DNA of 64,000 nucleotides from Sanderia malayensis (GCA_013076295.1 RQOL01000508.1:62001-126000), one strand, 5' to 3'; shown: positions 1 to 12,400, numbered from the stretch's first letter. Translations and numbers: made by a program. Notes: a model not told the origin generated them from the sequence alone.

Positions 1-46
1 AAAAGTTAACTTTTTTTCCCGCAACCTACACTAATCAAAATTAGGA

Positions 47-137
47 TTCATTCCCACAATTTGCGCATGATTCGATGTCAATTCAGCGAGAACAAATTGT
101 TATACACTTTTAGTTACTTTTTTCAGTTATATAAACA
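47..137 (+). repeat. G module of the satellite (91 bp)
   Basis: The first 16 bases are identical to the core of the short units, and the tail (TTATATAAACA here, TAATATTAACA elsewhere) resembles the TAATAAAAATTAAC tail of short units. Between them lie about 57 bp found only in this module, including GCGCATGATTC, TCAATTCAGCG and TTACTTTTTTCAG. Nearly all the G bases and most CpGs of the satellite are here. It holds an inverted repeat, ACAATTTG at 56-63 and CAAATTGT at 93-100, with a 29-nt loop. Confidence 0.85.
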
Positions 138-207
138 TTCATTCCCACAATTTACAGTAATAAAAAATAACTTTTATTCCCGCAACTTACACTAATCAAG
201 ATTAGGA
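47..207 (+). repeat. Representative 161-bp satellite unit
   Basis: This is the commonest complete unit. It is made of a 91-bp G module (47-137), a short unit of about 34 bp beginning with TTCATTCCCACAATTT (from 138), and a short unit of about 36 bp of the type TTTTATTCCCGCAACTTACA ending in TTAGGA (to 207). The next unit starts at 208 with the same TTCATTCCCACAATTTGCGC phase. The length is near the 160-180 bp typical of eukaryotic satellite monomers; any nucleosomal significance is an inference. Confidence 0.9.
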
Positions 208-438
208 TTCATTCCCACAATTTGCGCATGATTCGATGTCAATTCAGCGAAAACAAATTGCTATACACTTTTAGTTAGTATTTTCAGTAATATTAACATT
301 CCTTCCAACTATTTACACTAATAAAAGATAACACTCATTCCCACAATTTACACTAATAAAAACTAATTTTCTCACCCAAAATTTACACCAAAAAAATTCA
401 ACTTTTATTCCCCCAACTTACACTAATCAAGATTAGGA
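208..438 (+). repeat. Representative 231-bp satellite unit
   Basis: A G module is followed by four rather than two short units. The extra pair (about 69 bp) contains the AAAAGATAACAC and AAAACTAATTTT short-unit variants. It shows that unit length grows in steps of about 35 bp. Units of 161 and about 231 bp alternate irregularly through the whole window. Confidence 0.88.
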
Positions 439-2880
439 TTCATTCGCACAATTGGCGCATGATTCGATGTCAATTCGGCGAGAACAAATTGTTATACACT
501 TTTAGTTACTTTTTTCAGTTATATAAACATTCATTCCCACAATTTACAGTAATAGAAATTAACTTTTATTCCCGCAACTTACACTAATCAAAACTAGGAT
601 TCATCTCCACAATTTGCGCTTGATTCCATGTCAATTCAGCGAGAACAAATTTTTATACACTTTTAGTTACTTGTTCCAGTTGCATTAACATTCATTCCCA
701 CAATTTACACCAAAAAAGTTAACTTTTTTTCCCGCAACCTACAATAACCAAAATTAGGATTCATTCCCACAATTTGCGCATGATTCGATGTCAATTCAGC
801 GAGAACAAATTGTTATACACTTTTAGTTACTTTTTTCAGTTATATAAACATTCATTCCCACAATTTACAGTAATAAAAAATAACTTTTATTCCCGCAACT
901 TACACTAATCAAGATTAGGATTCATTCCCACAATTTGCGCATGATTCGATGTCAATTCAGCGAAAACAAATTGCTATACACTTTTAGTTACTTTTTGCAG
1001 TTATATAGACAATCATTCCCACAATTTACACTAATAAAAATTAACCTTTATTCCCGCAACTTACACTTATCAAGATTAGGATTCATTCGCACAATTTGCG
1101 CATGATTCGATGTCAATTCAGCGAGAACAAATTGTTATACACTTTTAGTTACTATTTTCAGTAATATTAACATTCCTTCCAACTATTTACACTAATAAAA
1201 GATAACACTCATTCCCACAATTTACACTAATAAAAACTAATTTTCCCTCCAACAATTTACACCAAAAAAATTCAACTTTTATTCCCGCAACGTACACTAA
1301 TCAAAACTAGGATTCATCTCCACAATTTGCGCTTGATTCCATGTCAATTCAGCGAGAACAAATTTTTACACACTTTTAGTTACTTGTTCCAGTTGCATTA
1401 ACATTCATTCCCACAATTTACACCAAAAAAGTTAACTTTTTTTCCCGCAACCTACACTAATCAAAATTAGGATTCATTCCCACAATTTGCGCATGATTCG
1501 ATGTCAATTCAGGGAGAACAAATTGTTATACACTTTTAGTTACTTTTTTCAGTTATATAAACATTCATTCCCACAATTTACAGTAATAAAAAATAACTTT
1601 TATTCCCGCAACTTACACTAATCAAGATTAGGATTCATTCCCACAATTTGCGCATGATTCGATGTCAATTCAGCGAAAACAAATTGCTATGCACTTTTAG
1701 TTACTTTTTGCAGTTATATAAACATTCATTCCCACAATTTACACTAATAAAAATTAACCTTTATTTCCGCAACTTACACTAATCAAGATTAGGATTCATT
1801 CGCACAATTTGCGCATGATTCGATGTCAATTCAGCGAAAACAAATTGCTATACACTTTTAGTTACTTTTTGCAGTTATATAAACTTTCATTCCCACAATT
1901 TACACCAAAAAAATTCAACTTTTATTCCCGCAACTTACACTAATCAAGATTAGGATTCATTCCCACAATTTGCGCATGATTCGATGTCAATTCAGCGAAA
2001 ACAAATTGCTATACACTTTTAGTTACTTTTTGCAGTTATATAAACATTCATTCCCACAATTTACACTAATAAAAATTAACCTTTATTCCCGGAACTTACA
2101 CTAATCAAGATTAGGATTCATTCGCACAATTTGCGCATGATTCGATGTAAATTCAGTGAGAACAAATTGTTGTACACTTTTAGTTACTATTTTCGGTAAT
2201 ATTAACATTCCTTCCAACTATTTACACTAATAAAAGATAACACTCATTCCCACAATTTACACTAATAAAAACTAATTTTCCCTCCCACAATTTACACCAA
2301 AAAAATTCAACTTTTATTCCCCCAACTTACACTAATCAAGATTAGGATTCATTCGCACAATTGGCGCATGATTCGATGTCAATTCGGCGAGAACAAATTG
2401 TCATACACTTTTAGTTACTTTTTTCAGTTATATAAACATTCATTCCCACAATTTACAGTAATAGAAATTAACTTTTATTCCCGCAACTTACACTAATCAA
2501 AACTAGGTTTCATCTCCACAATTTGCGCTTGGTTCCATGTCAATTCAGCGAGAACAAATTTTTATACACTTTTAGTTACTTGTTCCAGTTGCATTAACAT
2601 TCATTCCCACAATTTACACCAAAAAAGTTAACTTTTTTTCCCGCAACCTACACTAATCAAAACTAGGATTCATTCCCACAATTTGCGCATGATTCGATGT
2701 CAATTCAGGGAGAACAAATTGTTATACACTTTTAGTTACTTTTTTCAGTTATATAAACATTCATTCCCACAATTTACACTAATAAAAATTAATTTTTATT
2801 TCCGCAACTTACACTAATCAAAACTAGGATTCATTCCCACAATTTGCGCTTGATTCCATGTCAATTCAGCGAGAACAAGT

Positions 2881-4340
2881 TGCTATGCACTTTTAATTAT
2901 TTTTTTCAGTAATATTTACATTCATTCCCACAATTTACACTAATAAAAGATAACACTCATTCCCACAATTGACACTAATAAAAATTAACTTTCATTCCCA
3001 CAATTTACACCAATAAAAATTAACTTTTACTCCCGCAACTTACAGTAATCAAAATTAACATTATTTGCCACAATTTGCGCATGATTCCACGTCAATTCAG
3101 CGAAAATAAATTGTTATACACTTTTAGTTACTTTTTTCAGTAATATTAACATTCATTCCCACAATTTCCACGAATAAAAGATAACACTCATTCCCACAAT
3201 TTACACTAATAAAAACTAACTTTCACTCCACAATTTACACCAATAAAAAATAACTTCTATTCCCGCCAATGACACTAATCAAAATTAACATTCATTCCCA
3301 CAATTTGCGCATGATTCCACGTCAATTCAGCGAAAACAAATTGCTATACACTTTTAATTATTTTTTTCAGTAATATTTACATTCATTCCCACAATTTAGA
3401 CCAATAAAAATTAACTTTTACTCCCGCAACTTACACGAGTCAAAATTGGGATTCATTCCCACAATTTGCGCATGATTCCACGTCTATTCAGCGAAAAAGA
3501 ATTGTTATACACTTTTAGTTACTTTTTTCAGTAATATTTACATTCATTCCCACAATTTCCACGAATAAAAGATAACACTCATTCCCACAATTTACACTAA
3601 TAAAAACTAACTTTTACTCCCACAAATTACAGTAATAAAAATTAACTTTTATTCCCGCAACTGACACTAATCAAAATTAACATTCACTCCCACAATTTGC
3701 GCATGATTCCACGTCAATTCAGCGAAAACAAATTGCTATACACTTTTAATTATTTTTTTCAGTAATATTTACATTCATTCCCACAAATTACACCAATAAA
3801 AATTAACTTTTACTCCCGCAACTTACACGAGTCAAAATTGGGATTCATTCCCACAATTTGCGCATGATTCCACGTCTATTCAGCGAAAAAAAATTGTTAT
3901 ACACTTTTAGTTACTTTTTTCAGTAATATTAACATTCATTCCCACAATTTCCAGGAATAAAAAATAACACTCATTCCTACAGTTTACACAAATGAAAATT
4001 AACTTTAATTCCCCCAACTTAAACTAATCAAAATTAGCATTCAATCCTTCATTTTGCGCATGGTTCCACGTCAATTCAGCGAAAACAAATTGTTATACAA
4101 TTTAGTTACTTTTTTCAGTAATATCAACATTCATTCCCACAATTTACACTAATAAAAGATAACACTCATTCCCACAATTTACACGAATAAAAATTAACTT
4201 TTATTCCCGAAACTTACACTAATCAAAATTAAAATTAATTCCCACAATTTGCGCATGATTCCACGTCAATTCAGCGTAAACAATTTGTTATACGCCTTTA
4301 GTTACTTTTTTCAGTAATATTAACATTCATTGCCACAATT
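2881..4340 (+). repeat. Satellite zone with mainly ATTCCACGTC-type G modules
   Basis: The G modules switch to the ATTCCACGTC form with AGCGAAAAC. Spacings at TTGCGC run about 231, 230, 161, 231, 161, 197 and 195 bp, including the intermediate step of about 196 bp (three short units). The tail form AATATTTACATTC is common. The variety suggests an older or differently homogenised subfamily. No gene was seen. Confidence 0.75.
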
Positions 4341-5021
4341 TACACTAATAAAAATGATCTTTTCTTCCCGCAACTTACACTAATCAAGATTAGGATTCAT
4401 TCGCACAATTTGCGCATGATTCGATGTCAATTCGGCGAGAACAAATTGTTATACACTTTTAGTTACTTTTTTCAGTTATATAAACATTCATTCCCACAAT
4501 TTACAGTAATAAAAATTAACTTTTATTCCCGCCACTTACACTAATCAAAACTAGGATTCATCTCCACAATTTGCGCTTGATTCCATGTCAATTCAGCGAG
4601 AAAAAATTTTTATACACTTTTAGTTACTCTTTCCAGTTGCATTAACATTCATTCCCACAATTTACACCAAAAAAGTTAACTTTTTTTCCCGCAACCTACA
4701 CTAATCAAAATTAGGATTCATTCCCACAATTTGCGCATGATTCGATGTCAATTCAGCGAGAACAAATTGCTATACACTTTTAGTTACTTTTTTCAGTAAT
4801 ATAAACATTCATTCCCACAATTTACAGTAATAAAAATTAACTTTTATTCCCGCAACTTACACTAATCAAAATTAGGATTCATTCCCACCATTTACACCAA
4901 AAAAAAATCAACTTTATTAATATTATCATTTATTCCCACTATTTACACTAATAAAAGATAACACTCATTCCTACAATTTACACTAATAAAAATTAATTTT
5001 CCCTCCCACATTTTACGCCAG

Positions 5022-5943
5022 TAAAAATCAACTTTTATTCCCGCAACTTACACTAATCAAAATTAAACTCATTCCCACAATTTGCGCATGGTTCCACGTC
5101 AATTCAGCGAAAACGAATTGTTATACAATTTAGTTACTTTTTTCAGTAATATCAACATTCATTCCCACAATTTACACTAATAAAAGATAACACTCATTCC
5201 CACAATTTACACGAATAAAAATTAACTTATATTCCCGAAACTTACACTAATCAAAATAAACATTCATTGCCACAATTTGCGCATGATTCCACGTAAATTC
5301 AGCGAAAACAAATTGCTATGCAATTTTAATTTTTTTTTCAGTAATATTTACATTCATTCCCACAATTTCCACGAATAAAAGATAACACTCATTCCCACAA
5401 TTTACACTAAAAAAACTAACTTCACTCCACAATTTACACCAAAAAAGTTAACTTTTTTTCCCGCAACTTACACTAATCAAAATTAGGATTCATTCCCACA
5501 ATTTGCGCATGATTCGATGTCAATTCAGCGAGAACAAATTCTTATACACTTTTAGTTTCTTTTTCAGTAATATTATCATTTATTCCCACTATTCAAACTA
5601 ATAAAAGATAACACTCATTCCCACAATTTACACTAATAAAAATTAATTTTCCCTCCCACAATTTACACCAATAAAAATCAATTTTATTCCCGCCACTTAC
5701 ACTAATCAAAATTAAATTCATTCCAACAAATTGCGCATGATTCGACGTCAATTCAGCGAAAACAAATTGTTATACTCTTTTAGTTACTTTTTTCAGTTAT
5801 ATATACATTCATTCCCACAATTTACACTAATAAAAAATAACTTTTATTCCCGCAACTTACACTAATCAAAATTAGGATTCATTCCCACAATTTAGACCAA
5901 TAAAAATCAACTTTTATTCCCGCAACTTACACTAATCAAAATT
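5022..5943 (+). repeat. Satellite higher-order block, copy 1 (partner 7025-7947)
   Basis: Starts at TAAAAATCAAC and runs with an offset of 2003-2004 to the partner. It shares diagnostic variants: GCGCATGGTTCCACG, AAAACGAATTG, AACTTATATTCCCG and AATTCTTATACAC. A one-base length difference lies near 5423 and a substitution near 5595. Boundaries are read by eye and may be off by tens of bases. Confidence 0.7.
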
Positions 5944-7024
5944 AAACTCATTCCAACAATTTGCGCATGATTCCACGTCAATTCAGCGAAAACAAATTGT
6001 TTTGCACTTTTAGATACTGTTTTCAGTTATATAAACATTCATTCCCACAATTTACACTAATAAAAATTAACTTTTATTCCCGCAACTTACACTAATCAAA
6101 ATTAGGATTCATTCCAACAATTTGCGCCTGACTCCATGTCAATTCAGCGAAAACAAATTGTTATGCACTTTTAGTTACTTTTTTGAGTTATATAAACATT
6201 CATTCCCATAATTTACACTAATAAAAATTAACTTTTATTCCCGCAACTTACACTAATCAAAATTAGGATTCATTCCAACAATTTGCGCCTGACTCCATGT
6301 CAATTCAGCGAAAACAAATTGTTATGCACTTTTAGTTACTTTTTTGAGTAATATTAACATTCATTCCCACAATTTATTTAGATTCATTCCCACAAATTGC
6401 GCATGATTCCACGTCAATTCAGCCGGAACAAATTGTTATACACTTTTAGTTTCTTTTTTCAGTAATATTAACATTCTTTTCCACAATTTACAATAATAAA
6501 AGATAACACTCATTCCCACAATTTACACTAAAAAAACTAACTTTCACTCCACAATTTACACCAAAAAAGTTAACTTTTTTTCCCGCAACTTACACTAATC
6601 AAAATTAGGATTCATTCCCACAATTTGCGCATGATTCGATGTCAATTCAGCGAGAACAAATTCTTATACACTTTTAGTTTCTTTTTCAGTAATATTATCA
6701 TTTATTCCCACTATTCACACTAATAAAAGATAACACTCATTCCCACAATTTACACTAATAAAAACTAATTTTCTCACCCAAAATTTACACCAAAAAAATT
6801 CAACTTTTATTCCCCCAACTTACACTAATCAAGATTAGGATTCATTCGCACAATTGGCGCATGATTCGATGTCAATTCGGCGAGAACAAATTGTTATACA
6901 CTTTTAGTTACTTTTTTCAGTTATATAAACATTCATTCCCACAATTTACAGTAATAGAAATTAACTTTTATTCCCGCAACTTACACTAATCAAAACTAGG
7001 ATTCATTCCCACAATTTAGACCAA

Positions 7025-7947
7025 TAAAAATCAACTTTTATTCCCGCAACTTACACTAATCAAAATTAAACTCATTCCCACAATTTGCGCATGGTTCCAC
7101 GTCAATTCAGCGAAAACGAATTGTTATACAATTTAGTTACTTTTTTCAGTAATATCAACATTCATTCCCACAATTTACACTAATAAAAGATAACACTCAT
7201 TCCCACAATTTACACGAATAAAAATTAACTTATATTCCCGAAACTTACACTAATCAAAATAAACATTCATTGCCACAATTTGCGCATGATTCCACGTAAA
7301 TTCAGCGAAAACAAATTGCTATGCAATTTTAATTTTTTTTTCAGTAATATTTACATTCATTCCCACAATTTCCACGAATAAAAGATAACACTCATTCCCA
7401 CAATTTACACTAAAAAAACTAACTTTCACTCCACAATTTACACCAAAAAAGTTAACTTTTTTTCCCGCAACTTACACTAATCAAAATTAGGATTCATTCC
7501 CACAATTTGCGCATGATTCGATGTCAATTCAGCGAGAACAAATTCTTATACACTTTTAGTTTCTTTTTCAGTAATATTATCATTTATTCCCACTATTCAC
7601 ACTAATAAAAGATAACACTCATTCCCACAATTTACACTAATAAAAATTAATTTTCCCTCCCACAATTTACACCAATAAAAATCAATTTTATTCCCGCCAC
7701 TTACACTAATCAAAATTAAATTCATTCCAACAAATTGCGCATGATTCGACGTCAATTCAGCGAAAACAAATTGTTATACTCTTTTAGTTACTTTTTTCAG
7801 TTATATATACATTCATTCCCACAATTTACACTAATAAAAAATAACTTTTATTCCCGCAACTTACACTAATCAAAATTAGGATTCATTCCCACAATTTAGA
7901 CCAATAAAAATCAACTTTTATTCCCGCAACTTACACTAATCAAAATT
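7025..7947 (+). repeat. Satellite higher-order block, copy 2 (partner 5022-5943)
   Basis: Near-identical partner carrying the same rare variants. Beyond about 7948 it no longer matches the sequence just after copy 1 but resumes at the equivalent of about 6106. This is consistent with loss of one unit of about 160 bp in this lineage, or its gain in the other. Confidence 0.7.
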
Positions 7948-9156
7948 AGGATTCATTCCAACAATTTGCGCCTGACTCCATGTCAATTCAGCGAAAACAA
8001 ATTGTTATGCACTTTTAGTTACTTTTTTGAGTTATATAAACATTCATTCCCATAATTTACACTAATAAAAATTAACTTTTATTCCCGCAACTTACACTAA
8101 TCAAAATTAGGATTCATTCCAACAATTTGCGCCTGACTCCATGTCAATTCAGCGAAAACAAATTGTTATGCACTTTTAGTTACTTTTTTGAGTAATATTA
8201 ACATTCATTCCCACAATTTATTTAGATTCATTCCCACAAATTGCGCATGATTCCACGTCAATTCAGCCGGAACAAATTGTTATACACTTTTAGTTTCTTT
8301 TTTCAGTAATATTAACATTCTTTTCCACAATTTACAATAATAAAAGATAACACTCATTCCCACAATTTACACTAAAAAAACTAACTTTCACTCCACAATT
8401 TACACCAAAAAAGTTAACTTTTTTTCCCGCAACTTACACTAATCAAAATTAGGATTCATTCCCACAATTTGCGCATGATTCGATGTCAATTCAGCGAGAA
8501 CAAATTCTTATACACTTTTAGTTTCTTTTTCAGTAATATTATCATTTATTCCCACTATTCACACTAATAAAAGATAACACTCATTCCCACAATTTACACT
8601 AATAAAAATTAATTTTCCCTCCCACAATTTACACCAATAAAAATCAACTTTTATTCCCGCCACTTACACTAATCAAAGTTAAATTCATTCCCACAAATTG
8701 CGCATGATTCGACGTCAATTCAGCGAAAACAAATTGTTATACACTTTTAGTTACTTTTTTCAGTTATATATACATTCATTCCCACAATTTACGCTAATAA
8801 AAAATAACTTTTATTCCCGCAACTTACACTAATCAAAATTAGGATTCATTCCCACAATGTAGACCAATAAAAATCAACTTTTATTCCCGCAACTTACACT
8901 AATCAAAATTAAACTCATTCCAGCAATTTGCGCATGATTCCACGTCAATTCAGCGAAAACAAATTGTTTTACACTTTTAGTTACTGTTTTCAGTTATATA
9001 AACATTCATTACCACAATTTACACTAATAAAAATTAACTTTTATTCCCGCAACTTACACTAATCAAAATTGGGATTCATTCCCACAATTTGCGCATGACT
9101 CCATGTCAATTCAGCGAAAACAAATTGTTAAGCACTTTTAGTTACTTTTTTGAGTA

Positions 9157-9161
9157 ATATT
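9157..9161. repeat. Target-site duplication, left copy (ATATT)
   Basis: ATATT directly before the 5' LTR, matched by ATATT directly after the 3' LTR at 13691-13695. Five bases is the usual duplication length for copia-type integrases. The site lies in the GTAATATTAACATTC tail of a G module. Confidence 0.95.
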
Positions 9162-9379
9162 TGTTGAAATGACTCGCATCTTTATCTTTGTTATCATTAT
9201 TATTATTATTTTATCTATATATGGACCGATTATGTAACTGCGCAGTTGGACGCTAAAACGTTGATCTTCATGCTTTTATTATTCACGACCTATTATTACT
9301 TGTACTAGTTCTGTTTTGTTATCGTTACATTACATTCATTATAATATTGGATCTTCCTTGAGTGCCATACCTTTTAACA
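9162..9379 (+). repeat. 5' LTR of copia element
   Basis: 218 bp from TGTTGAAATG to CCTTTTAACA. The ends are an imperfect short inverted repeat (TGTT...AACA, then AAA/TTT after one mismatch) with the canonical TG...CA. It is identical to the 3' LTR. It holds a short (TTA)n run at about 9197-9210 and a TATA-like stretch. No AATAAA polyadenylation signal is visible, and U3/R/U5 limits cannot be set from sequence alone. Confidence 0.96.
9216..9222 (+). promoter_or_regulatory. Possible TATA box in 5' LTR
   Basis: TATATAT follows the (TTA)n run and precedes GGACCGATTATG, about 55 bases into the LTR. An LTR must carry the promoter for the genomic RNA and this is the best TATA match in it, but the LTR is AT-rich, so the match alone is weak. 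The same string occurs in the 3' LTR at 13527-13533. Confidence 0.4.
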
Positions 9380-9393
9380 GGTTATGGGCCCAG
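9380..9393 (+). other. Primer binding site (initiator Met tRNA half-molecule type)
   Basis: GGTTATGGGCCCAG begins immediately after the 5' LTR. It is complementary to the anticodon-stem/loop side of insect initiator methionine tRNA, not to its 3' end. This is the known copia arrangement, in which a cleaved 5' half of tRNA-iMet primes minus-strand synthesis. The match to the tRNA sequence is from memory of the Drosophila tRNA and extends for these 14 bases. Confidence 0.85.
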
Positions 9394-9461
9394 GCTACGT
9401 GTTTTAATAGTTTTTCTGAAATCTGAGATTTAATTCTGTGTATTATTCGTGGAAATTTACG

Positions 9462-12400
9462 ATGGCTACAGCAGCGGAAGATAGTGGTTTCAAGGTAGAG
9501 AAACTCAATGGGGAGAATTATCATTCTTGGAAGTTTCAGATGAAAATGGCCTTAATAGGAAAGGATCTATGGGAAATAGTGAATGGTAACGAAGTATTGG
9601 CAGCGGATGCTACAAACGCTGAAATAAAAAGATTCCAACGAAGAGAAAATATGGCCTTGGCTACAATTTGTTTATCGGTAGCACCTAGCATTCAAATTTA
9701 TGTCCGATCAGCAGAAAACTCGAAAGAGGCTTGGGATAATTTGCAAATGCACTTCGAAAAGAAATCTTTGTCGCAGAAGATATTTTATCGTCGTAAACTC
9801 TACTCAGCAAAGTTGGAAAAAGGCGTCACAATGTTAGAACATGTGAATTACTTGAAAACCTTATCGGATCATTTAGAGGCCGTGGGAGATCGAATTGAAG
9901 AAAAAGATTTTGTAATTATTTTAATCAGTAGCCTAACGGAGGACTATAACTACCTGATAACAGCATTGGAAACGATAGCAGAAGAAAGGTTGAATTGGAT
10001 ATATGTTCGTGATAGAGTTTTGCACGAGTACGAGAAGATTCATAACACAACTGAAGTTACCACAGTGAAAGTTATCAAGCAAGACGATGCACTTTTTAGT
10101 AACAAAGCTGGCATTAAAAGGTCAGAGTCCACACGCAAAAAATGCTTTTATTGTCAAAAGGAAGGGCATTTCGCCAAGAATTGCTTTAAGAAAAAGGCAG
10201 ATAGGAAAGCAAAACTTCAGGCTGAATCTGCTAACACAGTTGAACACCAAGATGACGGTGACGGTGACGGTGATCGTGATTTTGCCTTGACAGTAAACAA
10301 CAGTGACAAACAGGCATGTGATGATTGGTGGATAGACTCGGGGGCGTCACAACACATGAGTTTCAATAACTCAGGAATGATCAACTACATGAAATTTTCC
10401 ACACCTCGAGAGATAAAGCTTGCCGATAACAGCATTGTGTTCGCCTATGGAAAGGGCAATATCAGATTGCCTTGTTATGATGGCTCAAAGAGAATCAACT
10501 TGGTGTTGAAAGACGTATTGTTTATTCCAAAGTTGAGAAAAAACCTTTTGTCGTTATCTACCGTAACTGAAAGAGGAAATGAAGTTCTTTTTAAAGGAGA
10601 TTTCTGTAAACTCATTGCCAACGGGAATGCTTTGTCTATTGGGCACAAACATGGTAAATTGTATAAAGTGAATGCTCAGGAATCTGACATGGCAAATGTG
10701 GCTGAATCAGACAGCAGCAGATTAAGGCTATGGCATGCTCGCTATGGTCATATTGGAATAAACAATTTAAAGCTTTTAAAGGAAAATTCCATGGTAGATG
10801 GATTGACGTTCAATTCCAAAGAAAATATTGACCTCAAATGTGAAGGCTGTGCAAAAGGAAAGCAGACACGTGAACCATTTCCAAAGAAGAGTGAACGCAA
10901 GACAATGCAGTTACTGGAATTAATTCACAGCGATGTTGGCATTGTGAATATTAACTCAGTGGGAGGATCTCGATATTACGTCACGTTCACAGATGATTTC
11001 TCAAGATATACAGTCATCTATTTCCTGAAGAAAAAGAGCGAAGTATTAGATAAATTTAAAGAATATGTTGCAACGATGGAAAACCTAACTGAGAAGAAAG
11101 TAAAAGGTTTACGCTCCGATAATGGAGGAGAGTATGTATCGGATGAATTCAATCAGTTCTGCATAAATCGTGGTATACGAAGAGAGCTAACTATACCAAT
11201 GAGTCCACAGCAGAATGGCGTTGCAGAAAGGCTAAATCGCACTTTGATGGAAAGTACCAGATCTATGTTACATCATGCTAAATTGCCACTGAGGTTTTGG
11301 GCAGAAGCTTTGAATACAGCCGTGTACCTGCGCAACAGAAGTCCAACAGTTGCTTTAAGCGGTTTAACACCTTACGAATGCATGTATGGCAAGAAACCTG
11401 ATGTAAGTAACTTGAAAGTCTTTGGATGTAAAGCATTCGTACATGTACCAAAGGAAAGAAGAACTAAACTAGAAGAAAAATCTACCTGTTGTGTATTCGT
11501 TGGATATCCAGCTGCAAGCAAAGGATTCAAATTTTATGATGCAGGCAAGAAAAGAATGATCTGCAGTCGAGATGTAAAGTTCTTAGAAAATAACTTTCAA
11601 CTTGAGCAGCTCAAAAATGAAATAACAGGGAATGAAGAAGATTTATTTCATTTGCCTGATACGCATTCTGAAGAAGATAATGATTATCTTAGATTTGAAG
11701 GCAGAGTTGATGTTCAAATACAGGAAGATAACATTCCTAATGCCGTAGAAGAAGAGGATGAACCACCCAGACGTTCTACAAGGAAGAGAAATATTCCAGA
11801 GAGGTTAGGTACACTCACTGGAGATTGGTGGACAAATGAAGATTTTGAATGTTCTACTGCAACATTTGATGGCATGGAACCAACAAATATTCACGAAGCT
11901 TTGAATGGAAATCATGCTCCACAATGGAAGAAAGCCATTGAAAGCGAATACAAGTCACTCATAAAGAATGAAACATGGGAGTTGGTAGACCTACCCGCAG
12001 ATAAGAATCTAGTCGGTTGTAAATGGGTATTTAAGACCAAGAGAAATTCCGACGGTAGTATCAGCAGGTATAAAGCAAGATTGGTAGCCCAAGGATATTC
12101 CCAAGAGGCAGGAATTGATTATGACGAATTATATGCACCTGTTGCAAGATATAATTCAATTCGAACTGTTCTGGCTATTGCTAATGCGTTAGACTTTGAG
12201 ATACATCAAATGGACGTTAAGACTGCGTTCTTGAATGGAAAACTTGAACAAGAAATCTTCATGAAACAGCCAGATGGTTGCATAGATAAAAGGTACCCAG
12301 AGAAGGTATGTAAATTACAAAGAAGCCTCTACGGATTGAAACAGTCCGCTCGTTGCTGGAACCAAGAGATTGATGGTTACCTCAAGTTATCCGGTTACAC

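Larger units (their letters stand above)
1..2880 (+). repeat. Satellite zone with mainly ATTCGATGTC-type G modules
   Basis: Mostly 161-bp and about 231-bp units whose G modules read ATTCGATGTC, interspersed with a GCTTGATTCCATGTC variant (for example at 619-632 and 1331-1345). The spacer variant with TTTTATTCCCCCAACTTACA occurs at about 405 and 2315, and again far away at about 6805, so local blocks have been copied over several kilobases. No gene is present. Confidence 0.8.
1..9156 (+). repeat. Satellite array, left block
   Basis: Continuous head-to-tail satellite up to the retrotransposon's target duplication. Every block opens with TTCATTCCCACAATTT or a near variant, always in the same orientation. 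G modules (containing TTGCGCATGATTC) alternate with runs of short units of about 35 bp. Early spacings between G modules, measured at the TTGCGC motif, are 161, 231, 161, 161, 161, 161, 230 and 161 bp. No unique sequence, gene or RNA gene was seen. Small open frames here are repeat-derived. The sequence is AT-rich and strongly G-poor on the + strand. Confidence 0.97.
4341..9156 (+). repeat. Satellite zone with mosaic multi-kb duplications, left of the element
   Basis: Mosaic of all G-module types. A block at about 5022-5943 recurs at about 7025-7947 (offset 2003-2004). Copy two then continues with sequence matching from about 6106, at offset about 1844, so one unit of about 160 bp has been skipped. 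Compact spacing of about 115 bp appears where AATTTATTTAGATTCATTCC joins two G modules (about 6366 and 8215). The zone ends in the copia target site. Confidence 0.75.

Noticed and set aside
66..90. CENP-B-box-like motif in the G module (ATTCGATGTCAATTCAGCG)
   Set aside because: It shares TTCG but lacks the required A and CGGG positions of the box, so it is not a credible match.
1..9156. CRISPR array
   Set aside because: Repeats of about 35 bp are present, but the intervening sequences are repeats too rather than unique spacers, and the context is eukaryotic with a copia element.
9339..9524. 61-codon open frame on the minus strand across the 5' LTR end and Gag start
   Set aside because: It lies antisense to the primer binding site, leader and Gag coding sequence. 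No feature supports an independent gene.
10087..10290. 67-codon open frame on the plus strand inside gag, in another frame
   Set aside because: It overlaps the zinc-knuckle coding region of the polyprotein and is an off-frame shadow.
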